From the NCBI GenBank assembly GCA_958417755.1, contig CATZDY010000116.1, forward strand, positions 1 through 8,299: a DNA stretch of 8,299 nt. The letters run 5' to 3'. The position numbers and the translations under genes are program-made. Of the stretch, positions 1-5,270 are shown in pieces. The notes under the pieces are model-generated. The model had not been told where the DNA came from. It was given only the letters and a program-made list of their open reading frames with translations, and did not search any database. How positions within the stretch are numbered: the first letter of the stretch is position 1; each line of letters opens with the position of its first letter. This DNA is from an uncultured Peptococcaceae bacterium. Its GTDB lineage: Bacteria > Bacillota > Desulfotomaculia > Desulfotomaculales > Desulfocucumaceae.

Positions 1-1
1 A

Positions 2-82
2 AGCGTTGAAATCAAATTAGGCGTCTTTTCCTACCTGGGAGGCGTTTTCCTAGGGGAGACGGGGAGCTTGTGGAGGTACAAC
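2..82 (+). other. Open reading frame entering from the left edge, identity unknown
   Basis: Frame 2 is open from the first complete codon and runs without a stop into the start of the next feature, ending at the TAA at 131-133. The other two + frames stop at once (TGA 7-9, TAG 18-20). The peptide contains a repeated GVF-x-L-G pattern, produced by an imperfect direct repeat of the DNA (19-33 and 40-52, spaced 21 bases, so in phase with the codons). It could be the C-terminal end of an upstream gene that reads on to 133. Alternatively, the upstream gene ends at 9 or 20 and this stretch is only a leader for the gene starting at 83. No family can be recognised from about 27 residues. Confidence 0.25.
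72..76 (+). promoter_or_regulatory. Ribosome binding site (GGAGG) for the broken gene at 83
   Basis: GGAGG lies six bases before an ATG at 83. The peptide read from that ATG has the shape of a signal peptide or membrane anchor: MRKQR followed by a hydrophobic run. This is the reason for placing the original start of the broken gene at 83 and not at the internal ATG at 182. Confidence 0.5.
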
Positions 83-629
83 ATGCGCAAACAACGAATT
101 CTTTTTTGCATGATTGTTTTGGTGACAGCTTAATCTAATTTTATTGGTTATGCTCTACTAAAATCTAAAGCAGGAGACAAAATGCAAAAAGCAAGGGGTT
201 TTATCCAGGAAATAGCAAAGCAGATCCCAAAAAAGTATTTTGACTCAGAGCTTGACCTTCAAGTGCAGGCTTTTAATCTGCTAGGCTGTAAAGGCATGGC
301 AGCGGGAATATTGATGAACTTAAGGATGAGACAAAAGAGCCCCTGTTGCTCTCCACAGCTGCGTCCTCCTGGTGGGGTTCTTATGGCAATGATGCGGGTA
401 TATGGGCATTTCCAATTACAATGAGACTTCCTTTATTTTCTCTTTTCTCATGAAAGATGGCAGCAAATTTGATGGAACAGCTGCAATATCTGCTGAAGAG
501 ATGGCTGAGTATATGGATTTGCACTTTCAACTAAGTGGTGATTGTAATATGGTGGAGGTCACCCAAGGGGAGCAGCGGGAGGATAGGGGTGAACGGGCCG
601 GTTTTGTCGGCGTATATTACCGGGAATAA
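83..629 (+). pseudogene. Broken gene for a membrane-anchored or exported protein of about 180 residues, family unknown
   Basis: Three open stretches join into one protein if three small lesions are repaired. Frame 2 starts at ATG 83 with a basic N-terminus and a hydrophobic segment (ILFCMIVLVTA), then meets TAA at 131-133. The same frame continues through SNFIGYALL and on to about 303. Adding one G to the GGG at 304-306 moves the reading into the 304-420 frame, which contains SSWWGSYGNDAGIWAFPIT. Adding one base near 419-420 moves it into the frame ending at TAA 627-629, which contains NETSFIFSFLMKDGSKFDG. Pieces joined this way read like one soluble domain behind a signal peptide or anchor. 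An internal ATG at 182 has its own AGGAG five bases upstream, so a short product of 80 residues could still be made. I do not recognise the family. Sequencing errors in short runs could explain the frameshifts, but less easily the stop as well. Confidence 0.55.
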
Positions 630-721
630 GTCTTGTATCTCCTGAGAGGTATTGGGAAAAAGACCCTTCAAAGGATACCATAAGTGAAAATGATAAGAAC
701 TGTTTTAAATTTTTCTCAAAT

Positions 722-767
722 AAAAATCGTTTTTGCTTTTAGGGAAGAATAGAAACGATTTTTTTTT
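722..767 (+). terminator. Rho-independent terminator after the broken gene
   Basis: An 11-base arm, AAAAATCGTTT (722-732), pairs perfectly with AAACGATTTTT (753-763) across a 20-base loop. The T run continues to 767. It sits about 90 bases after the stop at 629 and would end transcription from the left. The A run at the 5' side means it may also work weakly on the opposite strand, although no minus-strand gene is visible to its right. Confidence 0.7.
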
Positions 768-853
768 ATGCAAGTGCTTTATTTTTGCTATGATTAAAAA
801 AAATGATAATTTCTGTAAAATAGGAAATTAATTTATTTTTTCTTTTATTTTGG

Positions 854-882
854 TTGTTTCCTATGAAAATTTTGTGTAAAAT
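854..882 (+). promoter_or_regulatory. Possible sigma-A-type promoter
   Basis: TTGTTT (854-859) and TAAAAT (877-882) are separated by 17 bases, giving three and five matches to the TTGACA/TATAAT consensus. It lies downstream of the terminator at 722-767 and upstream of three small ORFs. In DNA this AT-rich, chance matches are common, so this is only a candidate. A second, weaker possibility is an extended -10 (TG at 786-787, TATGAT at 789-794) that lacks a good -35. Confidence 0.25.
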
Positions 883-1003
883 AGATATTTATAAAGCTTA
901 CAAATTAATATCATTTTTTGCCAAATTATTATTGTAATTCAATGATTCGAACCAAAAATAGAGTAATACCAACATTCATTATCTTTCCTATCTGCCGGAT
1001 AAA

Positions 1004-1138
1004 ATGTTTCCCGAAAGACTAGAATTTCCTAATTCTAAAGTGGTTTTTCTGAATTGCATTCTTGTACTCCCTAAAAAATTCATGGCCATTATCATGAGGT
1101 TACAAGGAAGTGGAGCGACTTTTCCCCGTTGCAAGTGA
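1004..1138 (+). CDS. Possible small ORF of 44 residues, unknown
   Basis: ATG at 1004 opens a 44-residue frame ending at TGA 1136-1138. The frame is also open upstream from 962, about 58 codons in all, which is long for DNA this AT-rich. The peptide (begins MFPERLEFPNSK) mixes charged and hydrophobic residues and has a basic end. No good ribosome binding site precedes 1004. It may be chance or the remains of a decayed gene, and no function can be assigned. Confidence 0.12.
   Translation: MFPERLEFPNSKVVFLNCILVLPKKFMAIIMRLQGSGATFPRCK
1020..1037. repeat. Short inverted repeat in the AT-rich region
   Basis: TAGAATT (1020-1026) and AATTCTA (1031-1037) form a perfect seven-base dyad around TCCT. 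There is no T run after it, so it is not a terminator. It could be a small operator or chance in AT-rich DNA. It lies inside the weak 1004-1138 ORF. Confidence 0.2.
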
Positions 1139-1178
1139 AGGCTACTTAAAAATTAGCAGGTACCAATGGAGATAATAC

Positions 1179-1298
1179 ATGGTAGAAATGCATTATCTTA
1201 CTTCCTTTGGTTTTTTTGGTGTACTAATGATGTACTTTGCACTGTATCATATGGTTGTAGAAATATGTTGTTTTTTGAGGGAAGAAAGGAGGTTTTAG
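1179..1298 (+). CDS. Possible small membrane protein, 39 residues
   Basis: ATG at 1179 follows GGAG (1168-1171) by seven bases, a good ribosome binding site. The peptide has a long hydrophobic stretch at about residues 8-33 (for example GFFGVLMMYFALYHMVV) and a charged tail, LREERRF, as expected for a single membrane-spanning small protein. It stops at TAG 1296-1298. The same frame then stays open to 1505, so this may instead be the first part of a 108-residue protein broken by one stop codon. No family is recognised. Confidence 0.3.
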   Translation: MVEMHYLTSFGFFGVLMMYFALYHMVVEICCFLREERRF

Positions 1299-1316
1299 GA
1301 AAGAGGATATGGAAGA

Positions 1317-1505
1317 ATGAGATCCATATGTTGGGAAACTCTTGATCCCCTTGCTCATACTGGCGAAATGCCAATACCTTTTCTGTTGGCTAACAGCATT
1401 GTGCAGGGTATGACAAAGAGGATATATGTTGGGACTTTGTTTATTTTATTTTTCCCTGATATTTTTATAAATGTAGATGAGTTATATCAAATAATAAATA
1501 TTTAA
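1317..1505 (+). CDS. Possible small protein, 62 residues, unknown
   Basis: ATG at 1317 is preceded by AAGAGGA (1301-1307) at nine bases, a usable ribosome binding site. The peptide has a hydrophobic segment at about residues 35-52 (RIYVGTLFILFFPDIF). It is in the same frame as the 39-residue ORF ending at 1298 and is separated from it only by that TAG plus six codons. Either these are two adjacent small proteins or they are the halves of one interrupted gene. A terminator-like hairpin begins eight bases after its stop, which mildly supports transcription. Function unknown. Confidence 0.25.
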   Translation: MRSICWETLDPLAHTGEMPIPFLLANSIVQGMTKRIYVGTLFILFFPDIFINVDELYQIINI

Positions 1506-1512
1506 AATGAAC

Positions 1513-1536
1513 TGCTCCCTGGGGCAATATTTTTTT
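1513..1536 (+). terminator. Probable weak terminator after the small ORFs
   Basis: TGCTC (1513-1517) pairs with GGGCA (1522-1526), including one T-G pair, around a four-base loop. A T-rich run, TATTTTTTT (1528-1536), follows. The stem is short, but its place eight bases after the stop at 1505 fits a transcript end. Confidence 0.4.
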
Positions 1537-1555
1537 AAGTGAATCAATTGACACC

Positions 1556-1583
1556 AGCCATTTCAATGCATTGGCTTTTTATT
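1556..1583 (+). terminator. Second terminator-like hairpin
   Basis: AGCCA (1556-1560) pairs with TGGCT (1572-1576) around an 11-base loop, followed by TTTTTATTT. The region includes a perfect 10-base palindrome, CAATGCATTG (1564-1573), which could alternatively be a protein-binding site. With the hairpin at 1513 it would insulate the polysaccharide operon from transcription to its left. Confidence 0.3.
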
Positions 1584-1606
1584 TATTCGAATGAGTAGTT
1601 GATTTA

Positions 1607-1635
1607 TTGACTTATCTGGCTGTTACTTTTATTTT
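1607..1635 (+). promoter_or_regulatory. Candidate promoter of the polysaccharide operon
   Basis: TTGACT (1607-1612) and TATTTT (1630-1635) are spaced by 17 bases, with five and four matches to the sigma-A consensus. It lies between the two terminator-like hairpins and the first operon gene, and would give a leader of about 155 bases. A perfect TTGACA at 1548-1553 is nearby but has no acceptable -10 at 16-18 bases. Confidence 0.35.
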
Positions 1636-1639
1636 GAAT

Positions 1640-1799
1640 AATTTCATAGTAGCAATTAGAAATCATAAAGACTGGATTTTTAAGAAATGATTAACCTGGC
1701 ATATGCAGGAATTTACCCAGAACGTGATTGCTTTATTGGAGTAAGGTTAAATTTTGAAATTGTATTTAATGAAAGGAAAAGAATTTTTTTGTTATTGGA
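1640..1799 (+). promoter_or_regulatory. AT-rich leader of the polysaccharide operon
   Basis: This is the stretch of about 160 bases between the candidate promoter and the first gene. It contains one modest dyad (AATCAT 1661-1666 with ATGATT 1687-1692, loop 20) and a purine-rich stretch, AAAGGA (1772-1777), that is too far from the ATG at 1800 to be a normal ribosome binding site. I recognise no riboswitch and no terminator/antiterminator pair. Confidence 0.25.
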
Positions 1800-2489
1800 A
1801 TGGATAAAGAATATGAATTAAATTTTACAGATAAGCTACCGCATCATCCTCTTAGGCAAAATCCACAGGTCATACAAGTAAATCGCAGTCTTTGGTATCG
1901 GTTTGCCAAAAGAAGCATGGATTTGGCGATTGCATTGATTGCTATCATTTTACTTTCTCCTGTTTTTCTTATTACAAGCATAGCTGTTATGTTGGACGGA
2001 GGGACTCCTTTTTTTGCCCAAAACAGGGTGGGGAAACATGGTGTTCCTTTTCGCATGATAAAATTTCGCAGCATGTATATGGGGGCACAACAGGAACAAA
2101 ATCAATTGCAGGAATATAATGAGGCTGAAGGTCCGATTTTTAAAATACAACATGATCCCCGCATTACCAAAGTAGGACACTTGATACGACGAACAAGTAT
2201 TGATGAACTACCGCAAATGTTTAACGTGTTGGCAGGAAATATGAGTATTGTTGGCCCTCGGCCACCATTGCCTGAGGAAGTAGCGCATTATACGGATTAT
2301 CATAAACAAAGGTTATTGGTAAAACCGGGAATTACCTGTTATTGGCAGTGTAGTGGACGCAGCAAAATTGGTTTTGAGGAATGGATAAAATTGGATTTAC
2401 AATACATACAAGAACAAAATATATGGACAGACATCAAAATATTATGCAAAACCATTCCCGCTGTATTAAAGGGAGATGGTGCATGGTGA
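1800..2489 (+). CDS. Undecaprenyl-phosphate phosphoglycosyl transferase (bacterial sugar transferase family)
   Basis: This enzyme would start repeat-unit assembly by moving a sugar 1-phosphate from a UDP-sugar to undecaprenyl phosphate at the inner face of the membrane. The protein has 229 residues. A polar N-terminus (1-30) is followed by one hydrophobic re-entrant helix (about 39-65) with the Ser53-Pro54 break typical of monotopic phosphoglycosyl transferases. The family core follows: IKFRSM (87-92), DPRITKVG (119-126), RRTSIDELPQ (130-139) with the catalytic Asp135-Glu136 pair, and GPRPPLPEEV (152-161), then KPGITCYWQ (175-183). It is the short form, without the four extra membrane helices of WcaJ/WbaP. 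The start is the first ATG, but the site before it (TTGGA directly adjacent) is poor, so translation may be inefficient. It is the first gene of the operon. The sugar it transfers cannot be read from the sequence. Confidence 0.93.
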   Translation: MDKEYELNFTDKLPHHPLRQNPQVIQVNRSLWYRFAKRSMDLAIALIAIILLSPVFLITSIAVMLDGGTPFFAQNRVGKHGVPFRMIKFRSMYMGAQQEQNQLQEYNEAEGPIFKIQHDPRITKVGHLIRRTSIDELPQMFNVLAGNMSIVGPRPPLPEEVAHYTDYHKQRLLVKPGITCYWQCSGRSKIGFEEWIKLDLQYIQEQNIWTDIKILCKTIPAVLKGDGAW

Positions 2490-2514
2490 AAGCAAAGGGA
2501 AAAGAGGGAATTTG

Positions 2515-3681
2515 GTGAAGATTGTTGTGGCAGGAATTGGGTATGTAGGGTTGTCCAATGCTGTATTGTTGGCCCAGCATCACTCAGTCATGGCCTATGA
2601 TGTATCCCAGAAAAAAGTAGATTGTCTTAATCAGCAAGAGTCCCCTTTGGCAGATGAAGAGATAAACGCATTTTTAAAAAGGGAAAAGCTGGATTTATCC
2701 GCAACCATGGATCCACACCTTGCTTTTGCTAAAGCGGATTATGTGGTCATTGCAACGCCTACCAATTATGATGATACATTGCATTCCTTTGATACCTCTA
2801 CAGTGGAGGCTGTCATTCAGATGGCTTTGGCTTTGTGTCCAGGGGCTGTGATTGTGATTAAGTCCACTGTGCCTGTGGGGTATACAAATAAAATGCGCAA
2901 ACAATATGCCACGGACAAAATTTTGTTTTCTCCTGAATTTTTGCGAGAGGGCAAAGCGCTTTATGATAACTTGTATCCTTCCCGCATTGTTGTGGGAGAT
3001 AAAACAGAACATGGCAAACAGCTTGCCCAATTACTAAAGCAAGGTGTTCATAAACAAGATGTCCCCATTTTATTGACAGAAGCCTCTGAAGCAGAAGCCA
3101 TTAAGTTATTTGCCAATATGTATCTTGCCATGCGAATCGCTTTTTTCAATGAATTGGACACGTATGCTGAGGTCAAGGGAATGGATTCCCAGGCAATCAT
3201 CAATGGCATGGGGTATGATCCCCGGATTGGACATTATTATAACAATCCATCCTTTGGATATGGAGGATACTGTCTTCCTAAGGATACAAAGCAGTTGGTA
3301 CATAATTACGAAAACATACCGAACAATATCATGCAGGCTGTTGTGAAAGCCAATTCCACCCGCAAAGACTTTATTGCTGCCAGAATCGCTGGTACTAATG
3401 TGCAGACTGTGGGGATTTTTCGCCTTGTCATGAAAACCAAAGCGGATAACTTCAGGGAATCCTCGGTGTTGGGGGTAATCCGCAGGCTCAAGGAAAAGCA
3501 GCTGAAGGTTTTGATTTATGAGCCCATGTTAGATACACCAACTTTTTTAGGCTGTCCTGTGATACAGGATTTAGCAGAATTTAAACAGCAATCAGATGTA
3601 ATTGCTGCAAATCGATATGCAATTGAGCTGGAAGATGTTCGGGAAAAGATTTATACCAGGGACTTGTACGGTAGAGATTAA
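2515..3681 (+). CDS. ugd: UDP-glucose 6-dehydrogenase
   Basis: Oxidises UDP-glucose to UDP-glucuronate with two NAD+ in the cytoplasm, supplying an acidic sugar for the polymer. I place the start at GTG 2515, six bases after GAGGG (2504-2508). This gives the usual MKIVVAGIGYVG beginning and 388 residues, the same length as E. coli Ugd. An ATG at 2476 in the same frame would add 13 unlikely residues and overlap the previous gene. Visible features: nucleotide-binding GIGYVG (7-12), Asp29 after the second strand, STVPVGYT (117-124), SPEFLREG (139-146), Lys197 and Asn201 in the central helix, and the catalytic Cys253 in GYGGYCLPKD (248-257). The C-terminal UDP-binding domain appears complete. It lies 25 bases after the phosphoglycosyl transferase gene. 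A UDP-N-acetylmannosamine or -galactosamine dehydrogenase is the main alternative, but length and motifs fit Ugd best. Confidence 0.93.
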   Translation: MKIVVAGIGYVGLSNAVLLAQHHSVMAYDVSQKKVDCLNQQESPLADEEINAFLKREKLDLSATMDPHLAFAKADYVVIATPTNYDDTLHSFDTSTVEAVIQMALALCPGAVIVIKSTVPVGYTNKMRKQYATDKILFSPEFLREGKALYDNLYPSRIVVGDKTEHGKQLAQLLKQGVHKQDVPILLTEASEAEAIKLFANMYLAMRIAFFNELDTYAEVKGMDSQAIINGMGYDPRIGHYYNNPSFGYGGYCLPKDTKQLVHNYENIPNNIMQAVVKANSTRKDFIAARIAGTNVQTVGIFRLVMKTKADNFRESSVLGVIRRLKEKQLKVLIYEPMLDTPTFLGCPVIQDLAEFKQQSDVIAANRYAIELEDVREKIYTRDLYGRD

Positions 3682-3713
3682 CCCAAACCAGTGGAAGGGA
3701 CGGTGCCCAGCAC

Positions 3714-5270
3714 ATGAGAGCTGCAAGAAGCTTTCACAGCTTGCTATTTGGTGTGATGTTCCAGCTGGTCAATATTGTATTGTCTTTTTTTATGCGTACA
3801 GCACTGGTGCATACATTAGGGATAACAGCTGTCAGCTTAAATGGTCTTTTTACTGAAGTTATCGCAGTGCTCTCCATTGCAGAGTTAGGGGTAGGTACTG
3901 CCATTGTCTATAGTTTATATAAGCCCTTGGCTCAAGGGGACCGTAAAAAACTTGCCCAGCTGATGAATTTTTTTAAAGTAGCCTATGTTGTCATTGGCAT
4001 TGTGATTTTAGCGGTTGGCTTGGCTTTACTGCCTTGTATTCATCTGCTGATTGAAAAGGTAGAAATTGATGTAAGCTATTTACGGTGGGTGTATATCCTG
4101 TTTTTGATCCGTACTGTTTCCTCCTATTTCTTTGCTTATAAAAGTGCTTTGCTGGGAGCGGATCAGCGGGCTTATGTGGTTTCAATCAATAGTATGTTGG
4201 TGCGAATTGTGGCGGTAGCCTGTAACATTGCCCTGTTGTATATGACTCAAAATTTTATTCTCTATTTAATTTTAGAAATCTTTTGCACCTTGGGAACGAA
4301 TCTTGTCATTTCTTACAAAGCAAATCAGCTGTATCCTTTTTTGAAAGATAAAGATACTTTACCTCCCTCAGAGCGAAAGCATATCATAACCAATGTCAAA
4401 CATCTTTTTATTGGTAATTTATCGGGTAAGATTACCAATTCCACTGACAATATTTTGATATCCGTGCTGGTGGGGACATTGCAAGTGGGGGCATTTACCA
4501 GCTATACCATGCTTTCCGGTGCCATCAAACGCTTGCTGGAACAATTACAATATGCAACCAGTGGCAGTGTAGGCAATCTGATGGCAGAGGGAGACACTGT
4601 ACAATGTGATCTGGTGTTAAAACGCTTGACCTTGCTTACATTTTTGTTGGCCTCTGTTGCTGCTTCGATGCTGTATGTGGGTTCTTCGCCTTTTGTGAAG
4701 CTGTTGTTTGGACAGGAATATATGCTAAACAACAAGATTATATTTTTGAATACCTATGTCTTTTTTTTCTATATTTTGCGCAATCCCCTATGGCAATACA
4801 TGCAAGTGTCTGGACTGTTTGCCTCAGATAAATACATCTCAATCATAGGTAGTGTCATCAACCTCTTGGTTTCCTTTATACTGGGAAAAATGCTGGGGAT
4901 AATAGGCATCCTGCTCGGAACAATTTGTACTTTAACCATTCAGATGATCCTGAAAACAAGGTTGCTGTACAAGTATTCTTTACAGCAAAATAGAGCGGGG
5001 TATTATGGCAAATTGCTTCTTTTTTCTGCACTATGTGCGGCAGAAATGCTGTTCACCTCCTTTGTTTGTGCACAATTTGAGTTTGGGCAGGTTTATGTGG
5101 ATTTGTTGGTCAAAACAATGATGGCTGGGGCATTATCAATGCTGCTGAATGTGGGTATTTTTTTCAGAACAGCGGATTTTCGTTATTTATGGCATATGGG
5201 CCTTACAATGTATCAAAAGTTTAGGAATGGAGGTGGCTTGCACCATGAAAATCGCCATGATTGGTCATAA
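3714..5270 (+). CDS. wzx: Wzx-type polysaccharide flippase (MOP superfamily)
   Basis: An integral membrane protein of 518 residues, expected to flip the undecaprenyl-linked repeat unit from the cytoplasmic to the outer face. Hydrophobic segments can be seen at about 10-30, 40-66, 87-114, 122-146, 158-177, 180-200, 229-275 (two), 303-323, 341-363, 373-393, 395-415, 430-452 and 460-485, i.e. the 12-14 spans usual for the superfamily. Family-like features are AELGVGTAIVYSLYKPLA (56-73) near the N-terminus and the ITNSTDNILIS stretch (240-250) starting the second half. The ATG at 3714 is the only reasonable start after the ugd stop, but its best site (GGAAGGGA, 3693-3700) is 13 bases away. The last 26 bases overlap the next gene, suggesting coupled translation. 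Substrate specificity cannot be inferred. Confidence 0.88.
   Translation: MRAARSFHSLLFGVMFQLVNIVLSFFMRTALVHTLGITAVSLNGLFTEVIAVLSIAELGVGTAIVYSLYKPLAQGDRKKLAQLMNFFKVAYVVIGIVILAVGLALLPCIHLLIEKVEIDVSYLRWVYILFLIRTVSSYFFAYKSALLGADQRAYVVSINSMLVRIVAVACNIALLYMTQNFILYLILEIFCTLGTNLVISYKANQLYPFLKDKDTLPPSERKHIITNVKHLFIGNLSGKITNSTDNILISVLVGTLQVGAFTSYTMLSGAIKRLLEQLQYATSGSVGNLMAEGDTVQCDLVLKRLTLLTFLLASVAASMLYVGSSPFVKLLFGQEYMLNNKIIFLNTYVFFFYILRNPLWQYMQVSGLFASDKYISIIGSVINLLVSFILGKMLGIIGILLGTICTLTIQMILKTRLLYKYSLQQNRAGYYGKLLLFSALCAAEMLFTSFVCAQFEFGQVYVDLLVKTMMAGALSMLLNVGIFFRTADFRYLWHMGLTMYQKFRNGGGLHHENRHDWS

Noticed and set aside
648..679. GGTAT/ATACC with inner GGG/CCC as a hairpin after the broken gene
   Set aside because: The internal loop is very uneven (one base against eight) and no T run follows. 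The terminator at 722-767 explains the transcript end better.
944..953. GATTCGAACC, the reverse complement of a tRNA T-loop (GGTTCGAATC), suggesting a minus-strand tRNA or an integration site
   Set aside because: The flanking bases do not form a T-stem or acceptor stem, and no D-arm, anticodon arm or CCA end is visible. It is treated as chance.
1296..1298. TAG between the two small ORFs as a readthrough or pyrrolysine codon
   Set aside because: No pyrrolysine machinery or insertion structure is visible, and each half has its own plausible ribosome binding site. An ordinary stop is the simpler reading.
1548..1553. Perfect TTGACA as the operon -35 element
   Set aside because: The hexamers at 16-18 bases downstream (TTGGCT and neighbours) do not resemble a -10, and the second hairpin starts three bases after it.
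2695..3030. 111-residue minus-strand ORF inside ugd
   Set aside because: It is an antisense shadow of a strongly coding gene with no ribosome binding site or recognisable domain.
3602..3856. 84-residue ORF spanning the ugd/flippase junction
   Set aside because: It lies in another frame over two well-supported genes and has no family resemblance.
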